From CAZAKZ01 sp964485695 (GTDB lineage Bacteria; Planctomycetota; JAFGQW01), in assembly GCA_964485695.1 (NCBI GenBank), contig CAZAKZ010000086.1, forward strand, positions 1-24,264: 24,264 nt of DNA. The letters are read 5' to 3'. The notes below the pieces were generated by a model, which was given only the letters and a program-made list of their open reading frames with translations, was not told the DNA's origin and made no database searches. Made by a program: the position numbers and the translations under genes. Shown piece after piece: positions 16,201 to 22,639 of the stretch (positions are counted from its first letter, which is position 1; the number at the start of each line of letters is the position of its first letter).

Positions 16201-17879
16201 AACCCGGTGAGGGCGGCGAATTGCCGGGCCGCAAGGTCGACGAAACGATCGCCAGGATCCGATACTCGACGCCCGGCGTCGGTCTGATCAGCCCGCCGCC
16301 GCACCACGACATCTACTCGATCGAAGATCTGGCCCAGTTGATCCACGATCTGAAGAACGCAAACCCTGAGGCTCGCGTCAGCGTGAAACTGGTGTCCGAG
16401 GTAGGCGTTGGAACCGTGGCCGCCGGCGTGGCAAAGGCCCACGCCGACCACATTCTCATTTCAGGAGCCGAAGGCGGCACGGGTGCCTCGCCGCTGACGA
16501 GCATCAAACATGCCGGCTTGCCTTGGGAATTGGGTATTGCCGAGACGCATCAGACCCTGGTGCTGAATGATCTGCGCAGCCGCGTCGTGCTGCAGACGGA
16601 CGGTGGCCTGAAGACGGGACGCGACGTGGTGATCGCCGCGCTGCTGGGTGCCGAGGAGATGGGCTTTTCCACCGCCCCGTTGATCACGATGGGCTGCGTC
16701 ATGATGCGCAAATGCCACTTGAACACTTGCCCTGTCGGCGTTGCCACGCAGGACCCGGAATTGCGCAAGAAGTTTAGCGGCAAGCCCGAGCATGTGGTGA
16801 CCTACTTGTTCATGGTGGCCGAGGAGGCAAGGCGCGTCATGGCCGAATTGGGCTTCCGCAAGATGGACGAGATGATTGGCCGCGTCGATTGCCTTGAGAC
16901 CGAAGACGCAATTCGCCATTGGAAGGCCGACGGACTGGATCTGACGCCGATCCTCACACAAGTGGAAAGGCCGGACGGGGACGAGGGAGTTCGTTGCACG
17001 ATCCAGCAGGATCATGGGCTGGAAAAGGCGTTGGACAACACGCATCTGCTACGTCTGGCAGCTCCCGCATTGGAACGAGGCGAGAGAGTCCGCGAGGAAT
17101 TGGAGATCACCAACGTCAATCGGACGGTGGGCACGATCCTAAGTCACGAACTGGTCAAGCGTTGCGGCGACAAAGGCCTGCCGGATGACTCAATCCGTTT
17201 CAAGTTCAACGGATCCGCCGGCCAGAGCTTCGGGGCCTTCCTGGCCAAGGGCGTCACGCTGGAATTGGAGGGTGATGCGAACGACTACGTGGGTAAGGGC
17301 CTGTCAGGCGGCCAATTGATCGTTTATCCACACAAGTCCAGTACGTTTGCGGCGGAAGATAACATCATCGTCGGGAATGTGGCGTTGTACGGCGCAACGG
17401 GAGGTCGGGCGTTCATTCGCGGCCAAGCTGCCGAGCGATTCTGCGTTCGAAACAGCGGCGCTTGGGCGGCTATCGAAGGCGTAGGTGATCACGGCTGCGA
17501 GTACATGACGGGCGGCCGTGCCATCATCCTGGGCCCCACCGGGCGCAATTTTGCCGCAGGAATGTCGGGCGGCATCGCTTACGTGTGGGCTCGTGATAGG
17601 GCCGACTTCCGCCTGAACTGCAACCTGGGCATGGTGGAGCTCGAGAGAGTTGAAACGGAACGAGAGATAGGCCAATTGTTGGACATGGTCGATCTGCATT
17701 GGAAATACACCGGATCGCCTGTCGCCGAAAACGTATTGGCCGACTGGGACAGAATCGTACGCGACGAGTTCGTCAAAGTGATGCCCGTCGACTACAAGCG
17801 GGCGCTCAGGGATCGTATGTTCCACGATGAAGAGGAAGAGGCACCGGTCCACGCCGAAAAGGCCACTCAGCCGATATGA
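13269..17879 (+). CDS. gltB: Glutamate synthase large (alpha) subunit
   Basis: The 1536-residue protein is the full-length NADPH-type alpha subunit, which transfers the amide of glutamine to 2-oxoglutarate. A 24-residue propeptide precedes the nucleophile Cys25 (KDSCGIGFVAHI), and the class II amidotransferase domain runs to about 430. A central domain follows, then the FMN domain (about 830-1210) with FCTGAMSFGSIS near 893, GKSNTGEGGEDP and QGAKPGEGGELPG. The three cysteines binding the [3Fe-4S] cluster are Cys1143, Cys1149 and Cys1154 (GCVMMRKCHLNTCPVGVATQ). The C-terminal GXGXG beta-helix domain spans about 1270-1480, with GLSGGQLIVYP, GATGGRAFIRG and GMSGGIAYVW. All key features are intact. 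gltD begins 8 bp downstream; the LysR gene lies 55 bp upstream. Confidence 0.98.
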   Translation: MSTQHQHGFPERQGLYDPAHEKDSCGIGFVAHIKGQRSHQIVLDADHVLRRMDHRGARGCEVNTGDGAGVLTALPHEFLTKVAKAGLHTELPQPGRFGAGVVFLPTIDTERDKCKQAVEQIVAEQGQRLVGWRRVPVQPNQADLGPTAVAAMPVIEQVFVAAGDGVEGEAFERQLYIIRKRASRLLRTDNGLTQALMFYVCSLSTKVIIYKGMLTPCQLMKFYPDLADEDYTTHLAMVHSRFSTNTFPSWDRAQPCRFMSHNGEINTLRGNINWMHAREGVVESDLFGDDLDKVFPVVEPECSDSGNFDNVLEFLLMTGRTLQEAAMMMVPEAWQKHDTMAENKRAFYEYHSALMEPWDGPASIAFTDGHYIGALLDRNGLRPSRYYITHDDRVIMASEVGVLPVEPANVKYKGRLQPGRMFLVDFEKGRLIPDKELKNEISNRRPYAHWLNAARIQLKDLARKGEPHGFHPDTLLERMQAFGYTTETMQFMLLPLIQQKRDPVGSMGNDSALACLSDKPRMPYDYFRQLFAQVTNPAIDSIREEIIMSLECYIGPEQNLVESTAFHCHRLLVPHPILTNEELAAIKHMDHRGWRTKTIDITFPQSEGTDGLAAALERICAQAEAAIDEGFSLVVLSDRDISADRVPVSSLLACGAVHHHLVRQAKRTRIGIVLETGEAREVHHHCLLVGYGADAINPYLAFEALWQARCDGLLGSEDFADDEAVVAAYRKGVSKGMLKIMGKMGISTLQSYKGAQIFEALGLNDEVIERSFVGTASRIQGVSLQTLAEESLRRHALGYPQQAEDRIAALPNLGEFHWRAEGERHTWDPVAISNLQVAARADDKDAYWRFAEYMNKHERTRCTLRGLLRFKDGAAGCPVPLDEVEPATEIVKRFCTGAMSFGSISAEAHETLAIAMNRMGGKSNTGEGGEDPARFEPLSNGDSKRSAIKQVASGRFGVTAWYLANADELQIKIAQGAKPGEGGELPGRKVDETIARIRYSTPGVGLISPPPHHDIYSIEDLAQLIHDLKNANPEARVSVKLVSEVGVGTVAAGVAKAHADHILISGAEGGTGASPLTSIKHAGLPWELGIAETHQTLVLNDLRSRVVLQTDGGLKTGRDVVIAALLGAEEMGFSTAPLITMGCVMMRKCHLNTCPVGVATQDPELRKKFSGKPEHVVTYLFMVAEEARRVMAELGFRKMDEMIGRVDCLETEDAIRHWKADGLDLTPILTQVERPDGDEGVRCTIQQDHGLEKALDNTHLLRLAAPALERGERVREELEITNVNRTVGTILSHELVKRCGDKGLPDDSIRFKFNGSAGQSFGAFLAKGVTLELEGDANDYVGKGLSGGQLIVYPHKSSTFAAEDNIIVGNVALYGATGGRAFIRGQAAERFCVRNSGAWAAIEGVGDHGCEYMTGGRAIILGPTGRNFAAGMSGGIAYVWARDRADFRLNCNLGMVELERVETEREIGQLLDMVDLHWKYTGSPVAENVLADWDRIVRDEFVKVMPVDYKRALRDRMFHDEEEEAPVHAEKATQPI

Positions 17880-17887
17880 GATAGACA

Positions 17888-19453
17888 ATGGGAAAACCAA
17901 CAGGTTTCATCGAATACGAGCGAGAACACATACCCTATCGCTTGCCGTCTGAACGAGTCGGTGATTTCAAGGAGATCCACACGGACTTTCGTGAGGGGGA
18001 ACTGCGCACGCAGGGTGCGCGGTGCATGGACTGTGGTGTGCCGTTCTGCATGTCCGGTACCGGCTGTCCGATCGACAACCTCATACCCGAATGGAACGAT
18101 CTGGTTTATCGGGGACGTTGGCGCGAAGCGCTGGACCGCCTTCACAAAACGAATAACTTCCCCGAGTTCACCGGGCGAGCCTGCCCTGCGCCATGCGAAG
18201 GTGCTTGCGTTCTGGGTATCGTTGATCCGCCGGTGACAATCAAGAACATCGAGTGCGCGATCATCGACCGCGGTTTTGCCGAAGGTTGGGTCAAACCGAA
18301 GCCGCCGGAGGTGCGAACGGGGAAGAAAATCGCCATCGTCGGCTCCGGGCCGGCCGGTCTAGCCGCGGCTGCACAGTTGAATAAGGTCGGGCACGAGGTG
18401 ACCGTCTACGAACGCGCGGACCGCATCGGCGGGCTGTTGATGTACGGCATCCCGAATATGAAATTAGATAAGGCGGTCGTCCAACGACGCATTGACTTGC
18501 TTAGCCAGGAAGGGGTCAAGTTCGTCACGCGAGCCCATGTAGGCAAGAAGGAAGATTTCCCGAGCGGGCATATGACGGGGATCATGGAGGAACGCGGACA
18601 GGAGATTCAGTACGTCGTTCCAGACGCACTGCGAGAGGATTACGACGCGCTGCTGCTCGCGACTGGCGCGACACGACCTCGTGAACTGCCGATTCCGGGT
18701 CGCGAACTGGGTGGTGTCTACTTCGCAATGGACTTCCTGGCTCGCAATACGAAGAGCCTGCTTGACGCAGATCTCGAAGATGACGCGTACATCTCCGCCA
18801 AGGGCAAGGACGTAATCGTGATCGGGGGCGGCGACACGGGCGCCGACTGTATTGGCACATCGTTGCGTCACGGGTGCCGGAGCGTGGTGAACTTCGAGCT
18901 ACTGGACAGACCGCCTGCCGGCCGGGCTGCGAACAACCCCTGGCCGCAATGGCCTCGCATCTTCCGAGTGGACTACTCGCACGCCGAATGCCGCGATGTG
19001 CTTGGCGACGATCCGCGCGAATTCTCGATCTTGACCACGAAGTTCGTGGACGATGGCAAGGGCAATGTGGCAGCCGTGCAGACGATCAAGATCGACTGGT
19101 CGAAGCCGTCGGCCAACTCGCCGTTCAGCGAAGTTCCGGGGAGCCAGAGAGAATGGGATGCGGATTTGGTGTTCTTGTCGATGGGCTTCCTTGGTCCGGA
19201 AAGCACGATATCCGACATGCTGGGACTTCAGTGCGACGATCGCAGTAACTACAAAGCGGAGCACGGCTGTTTCGCTACAAGCGTGGATGGTGTGTTTGCC
19301 GCAGGCGACTGTCGACGCGGTCAATCGCTCGTCGTATGGGCCATTAACGAAGGGCGCGGTGCAGCCAGAGCCATCGACCAATATCTCACGGGCCACAGCA
19401 CACTTCCGGCACCGGGCGTCACCATGGGATCCGCGCTGTCGGCATGGCGATAG
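17888..19453 (+). CDS. gltD: Glutamate synthase small (beta) subunit
   Basis: The 521-residue protein passes electrons from NADPH through FAD and Fe-S clusters to the FMN site of GltB. The N-terminal Fe-S domain has Cys46, Cys49, Cys54, Cys60 (RCMDCGVPFCMSGTGCP) and Cys99, Cys103, Cys107 (ACPAPCEGAC). The FAD-binding Rossmann motif VGSGPAGLAAA lies near residue 150, followed by YERADRIGGLLMYGIPNMKL. The NADPH-binding motif VIGGGDTGADC lies near 312. The closing FAD contact GVFAAGDCRRGQSLVVWAI is present. Length is slightly above the usual 470-490 residues. It follows gltB after 8 bp and is certainly co-transcribed with it. A GC-rich hairpin lies 9 bp after the stop. Confidence 0.97.
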   Translation: MGKPTGFIEYEREHIPYRLPSERVGDFKEIHTDFREGELRTQGARCMDCGVPFCMSGTGCPIDNLIPEWNDLVYRGRWREALDRLHKTNNFPEFTGRACPAPCEGACVLGIVDPPVTIKNIECAIIDRGFAEGWVKPKPPEVRTGKKIAIVGSGPAGLAAAAQLNKVGHEVTVYERADRIGGLLMYGIPNMKLDKAVVQRRIDLLSQEGVKFVTRAHVGKKEDFPSGHMTGIMEERGQEIQYVVPDALREDYDALLLATGATRPRELPIPGRELGGVYFAMDFLARNTKSLLDADLEDDAYISAKGKDVIVIGGGDTGADCIGTSLRHGCRSVVNFELLDRPPAGRAANNPWPQWPRIFRVDYSHAECRDVLGDDPREFSILTTKFVDDGKGNVAAVQTIKIDWSKPSANSPFSEVPGSQREWDADLVFLSMGFLGPESTISDMLGLQCDDRSNYKAEHGCFATSVDGVFAAGDCRRGQSLVVWAINEGRGAARAIDQYLTGHSTLPAPGVTMGSALSAWR

Positions 19454-19693
19454 ATTTGAGCCGGGGCCGCCCGGCCCCATAACTCGAACCATCGTGCTCT
19501 CTTGGCAACGGGGCGCACCGCGAGCGACTTACGCCCCGAGAAATAAGCTGAGCTAATCATAAGAAGGCGTAATATCTGGGATTCTTATCTATTTAGGGGT
19601 TTCTCTATTTGTTCCTTCCGCTAAGATTTGCTTTCTGGTGGCTGTACTAACAGGACAGAACACTCAGCGCTTATTGAACGCGTGGGGGAACCG
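19454..19693. other. Non-coding gap between gltD and the mvhD-like gene
   Basis: About 240 bp without a supported gene. It contains the GC-rich hairpin described separately and then an AT- and pyrimidine-rich stretch (about 19555-19635) in which the promoter for the downstream cluster probably lies. I could not assign -35 and -10 boxes with confidence. No riboswitch pattern was recognised. Confidence 0.4.
19463..19478 (+). terminator. GC-rich hairpin after gltD, possible terminator
   Basis: GGGGCC (19463-19468) pairs with GGCCCC (19473-19478) around a four-base loop, 9 bp after the gltD stop. There is no T tract directly after it, so it may be a pause or mRNA end-stabilising hairpin rather than a full intrinsic terminator. 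Its place between gltBD and the next gene set suggests two transcription units. Confidence 0.4.
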
Positions 19694-20134
19694 ATGGCCG
19701 AACCGGTGCGTCCGGATGTGGTCGCTTACGTCTGTAGCAACTGCGTTCCCGAAGCGGGATCGCTACGGCGTCAGTGGGAACAGAGCGGCGCTCACGTTGT
19801 CCTGCGCCTCGTCCCGTGCAGCGGAAAGATGGATGGCCAATACCTCCTTCATTCACTCGAAGGAGGGGTGCGCGGCGTTTGCGTAGTGGCTTGCCCGAAG
19901 GGCGAATGTCAACTGTCACAGGGCAATTACCGGGCCGAGATTCGAGTAGCCACGATACGCCGACTGCTTACCGAGATTGGGTTCGAGCCCGAGCGACTCG
20001 AAATCGTGCACTGGTCATCTGAAGAGCCCTACGAATCGTTCGATCGCATGTTGCGCGACGCTGCCGACCGCATCTGTGCCCTGGGGCCAAGTCCGCTCGA
20101 TTCGGAAGCCGACCTTGAAGTGGCTAGCAAGTAA
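19694..20134 (+). CDS. mvhD: MvhD/FrhD-type hydrogenase iron-sulfur subunit family protein
   Basis: With the ATG at 19694 (GGGGGA just upstream) the protein has 146 residues; an earlier TTG at 19628 would add 22 atypical residues. It matches the MvhD family of small [2Fe-2S] proteins that pass electrons between a flavoprotein such as HdrA and a partner such as a hydrogenase or formate dehydrogenase. Conserved cysteines are Cys14 and Cys17 (AYVCSNCVPE), Cys42 (VPCSGKMD), and Cys67 and Cys72 (VACPKGECQ). Both the CSGK-D and the C-x-x-G-x-C motifs are typical. No hydrogenase or HdrA is in the window; the next gene is metF, 18 bp downstream. In acetogens MvhD-like proteins also occur in MetF complexes, so an electron-adaptor role for MetF is a reasonable inference. 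Confidence 0.88.
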   Translation: MAEPVRPDVVAYVCSNCVPEAGSLRRQWEQSGAHVVLRLVPCSGKMDGQYLLHSLEGGVRGVCVVACPKGECQLSQGNYRAEIRVATIRRLLTEIGFEPERLEIVHWSSEEPYESFDRMLRDAADRICALGPSPLDSEADLEVASK

Positions 20135-20152
20135 GACTCGAGAGCGCACACC

Positions 20153-21070
20153 ATGACCAACGAAAAGACGGAACTCGAAAAGCGAATTGAGTCGGGCGGA
20201 CAGATTCTCTTGGCCGAGTTTTCTCCACCGCAGGGCGCCGATCCAACACCGGTTCGCGATGCTGCAAAGCGATACGTTGGAAAGGTTCACGCCTTGGGAG
20301 TCAGCGACAACCGCGACCGTGTGTGCATGTCGCCGCTGGCCGCAGCCATACAGGTCAAGGCAGCCGACATCGAGCCAGTCCTGCACGTCGTCACACGGGA
20401 CCGAAATCGAATTGCCCTCGTGTCTGATTATCTCGGCGCTCAGGCCTTGGGAGTTCATAATGTGTTGTGCACGACAGGGACGCACCAGATCCTCAGTCGC
20501 GCGCGAGCGGCAAAGAATGTGTTCGATGTAGATTGCATTCAGTTGCTTCAGACGTACACCGGGCTGGCATCGGACGCACGCATTGTTGGTGAAGAAGGAA
20601 TCGACGGATGCGGACCGGCGTGTTTGGGAGGCGTGGCATCGCCGTTCGCGGATCCGATCGAACTACAGATGGTACGACTGGCGAAGAAGGTCGCCGCCGG
20701 AGCACGCTTTCTGATTACTGACCCAGTATTTGACGTCCACCGGTTCAACGCCTGGTGGGAGGAAGTCAGGGGACGCGGCCTCCATGAGAAAGTAGCGATC
20801 CTGGCCGGCGTTGCACCGTTGCTGAGTGCCGAGGGTGCAAGAGCACGCGCCGCCAAACGCCCCGATCCAGTGATCCCCCAAGCCGTGATCGAGCGTATCG
20901 CATCGGCCGGTGACGCGGACGCCCAGCGCGCGGCTGGTATCGAGATCGCGGTTGAAACCGTTCACCAACTGTCCGGCATCAGTGGCCTGCGTGGTTTCCA
21001 GATCGGCGCTGACGGGGACCATGACGCCGCTCTTGAGATCCTCGAGAAATCCGGATTGGGAATCGAGTAG
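20153..21070 (+). CDS. metF: Methylenetetrahydrofolate reductase-like protein
   Basis: The 305-residue protein has the MTHFR TIM-barrel pattern: LLAEFSPPQGADPTP with the catalytic Glu at residue 22, the VSDNRD segment, LHVVTRDRNR, the AQALGVHNVLC strand, AKNVFDVDCIQLL, and RFLITDPVFDVHRF. It should interconvert methylene- and methyl-tetrahydrofolate using a flavin. Most related proteins have T-G-D-H-Q at the position that here reads T-G-Thr110-H-Q; in E. coli MetF the matching Asp120 contacts flavin and folate, so its loss is notable. No separate C-terminal zinc (MetV) domain is fused. The gene follows the mvhD-like gene by 18 bp and is followed by the first FMN/Fe-S gene after 2 bp, which indicates one operon and suggests Fe-S proteins rather than NAD(P)H as the direct electron partner. 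Confidence 0.88.
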   Translation: MTNEKTELEKRIESGGQILLAEFSPPQGADPTPVRDAAKRYVGKVHALGVSDNRDRVCMSPLAAAIQVKAADIEPVLHVVTRDRNRIALVSDYLGAQALGVHNVLCTTGTHQILSRARAAKNVFDVDCIQLLQTYTGLASDARIVGEEGIDGCGPACLGGVASPFADPIELQMVRLAKKVAAGARFLITDPVFDVHRFNAWWEEVRGRGLHEKVAILAGVAPLLSAEGARARAAKRPDPVIPQAVIERIASAGDADAQRAAGIEIAVETVHQLSGISGLRGFQIGADGDHDAALEILEKSGLGIE

Positions 21071-21072
21071 TC

Positions 21073-22485
21073 ATGCCTGTCAAGTACCACATCCACACCG
21101 AGCCGGCTCCGCCTCGTGTCCGACCGGTCGGCAAATTGGGGATCGTCGATTGGCATGAAGACTGCTCGAGCTGCCATAACTGTGTGAAGCGAGGTTGTGT
21201 GTACGGACTGTGGCGCGACGAGGCTGACACGCTGCACGACGAAGCCGGCTATTTGGACTACATCTACCAGTGCAAAGGATGCCTGAACTGTATTCAAGAT
21301 TGCACGAAGGGCATCCTTACACGTGTGGTCAATCCGGAGTACGCACGGCTTGGCGATGCTTTTTTCTCGCCGGATATCATTCTCTCGACGTGGTTTCAGG
21401 CGGAAACCGGACGCATTCCAGTCTCAGGAGCCGGTTACGGTGGACGGTTCAGCGGATCGGGCTTCGACGGCATGTGGACGGACATGTCGGAAATCGTCCG
21501 GCCGACACGCGACGGGATCCACGGCCGCGAGTACATCAGCACCAGTGTCGACATCGGACGCAAGTTGTCACATCTGACTTTCGACGATGGCCAATTGAGC
21601 GTTTCGCCACCACCGTTGATCGAGAGTCCGCTGCCCGTGATCTTCGAGGCGTTACCGGATCGCTGGCGACGGGGCGATATTGCCTCGGCGGTTGCTAAGG
21701 CCGCGTCGAGTATCAGCCTGTATTCCGTGGTTGGCACAGGCGACCTTACTCCCGGACTCGCAGTTGACCAGCACAACGTCGTACCTCTGCTGGAAAACGG
21801 CGAGGAGGCCGACGGGGCGCTGCTGTCAGCACCGATGATTTTGGTGCCGGACTGCGAAGATGTTTTGGACGTTCGGGCACAGTTGAAGGAACAGAACGCC
21901 GATCGCATCGTGGCAATCCGGATCAAGGCACAGCTCGGCGTGAAGGATCGCGTAATCGAGTTGACTCGCGAAGGCGCCGAGGTGATTCATCTGGTGTTCG
22001 ATGCCTGCGGGCACGAAGACGCGTCGTCGAAACCGCGCCACGCTCGCGAAGTGCTCCGCGAGGTCCACACCGCACTGGTTAAGGAAGGGACGCGGGACTT
22101 GGTCACGCTGGTGGCATCCGGCGGGATCGCCTTGGCTGAGCACATCGTCAAAGCGATCATTTGCGGAGCCGATTTAGTGGCCGTCGACATTCCACTTGGG
22201 TTGGCGATGGAGTGCCGCCTCTGTGGCGAGTGCGAGCAGGATCAGCCGTGTCCCATCGCGATGGATCAAATCGAATCTCGGTACGCCATGCGACGTGTGA
22301 CGAATCTAATGGGCGCGTGGCATCAGCAGGTACTCGAGATGCTGGGCGCCATGGGCATTCGCGAGGTACGACGACTGCGAGGCGAGACGGGCCGCAGCAT
22401 GTTTTTCGAGGATCTCGAAGAGGACACGTTCGGACGCTTGTTCGGCAAACGGATTGAAACGCAAAACGGAGACCAAGTCGTTTAA
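21073..22485 (+). CDS. Ferredoxin-type Fe-S protein with degenerate glutamate-synthase-like domain
   Basis: The 470-residue protein opens with a ferredoxin-like part holding two cysteine sets: Cys31, 34, 37, 42 and Cys67, 70, 73, 77, enough for two [4Fe-4S] clusters. A region shared with the downstream paralogue follows (LSTWFQAETG, SGSGFDGMWT, REYISTSVDI). The TIM-barrel part keeps only the late segments: TLVASGGIALAEHIVKAIIC, GADLVAVDIP, and a four-cysteine motif Cys381, 384, 387, 393 (CRLCGECEQDQPCP). The FMN-domain signatures seen in GltB (SFGS, GEGG, QGAKPG-GG, GGTGA) are absent, so FMN binding and catalysis are doubtful. It is probably an electron-transfer or structural partner of the next protein. 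Starts 2 bp after metF. Confidence 0.85.
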   Translation: MPVKYHIHTEPAPPRVRPVGKLGIVDWHEDCSSCHNCVKRGCVYGLWRDEADTLHDEAGYLDYIYQCKGCLNCIQDCTKGILTRVVNPEYARLGDAFFSPDIILSTWFQAETGRIPVSGAGYGGRFSGSGFDGMWTDMSEIVRPTRDGIHGREYISTSVDIGRKLSHLTFDDGQLSVSPPPLIESPLPVIFEALPDRWRRGDIASAVAKAASSISLYSVVGTGDLTPGLAVDQHNVVPLLENGEEADGALLSAPMILVPDCEDVLDVRAQLKEQNADRIVAIRIKAQLGVKDRVIELTREGAEVIHLVFDACGHEDASSKPRHAREVLREVHTALVKEGTRDLVTLVASGGIALAEHIVKAIICGADLVAVDIPLGLAMECRLCGECEQDQPCPIAMDQIESRYAMRRVTNLMGAWHQQVLEMLGAMGIREVRRLRGETGRSMFFEDLEEDTFGRLFGKRIETQNGDQVV

Positions 22486-22608
22486 CCGCAGTGCCCAACG
22501 GGCCGCGCGTCCGTTGCGACGTTGAGATGCGTTTTCGGCGGGCGGCGCGAAGTGTTGGATGCCGCAACGAGACGCGAACGCGCGGGCCGTTGGCCGCAGC
22601 GGTTAAAC
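22480..22608. repeat. 129-bp imperfect palindromic element between the two FMN/Fe-S genes
   Basis: The left arm (22480-22509, starting GTTTAACCGC) and the right arm (22579-22608, ending GCGGTTAAAC) are reverse complements at 26 of 30 positions, around a 69-bp centre. Each arm also holds its own small hairpin: GCCC-AAC-GGGC on the left, GGCC-GTT-GGCC on the right. The left end overlaps the stop codon of the upstream gene. No transposase gene and no clear target duplication is seen. It may be a MITE- or REP-like element, or an RNA structure controlling expression within the operon. Confidence 0.75.
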
Positions 22609-22639
22609 GAAGAAATCAATCGGCTGGGGAAAAGACACA

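Noticed and set aside
19694..20134. A hydrogenase operon
   Set aside because: The MvhD-type protein is named for hydrogenase complexes, but no Ni-Fe or Fe-Fe hydrogenase subunit is present in the window.
21073..22485. Pseudogene of a glutamate synthase
   Set aside because: The frame is intact for 470 codons and all cysteine motifs are kept, so it is better seen as a specialised paralogue than a decaying gene.
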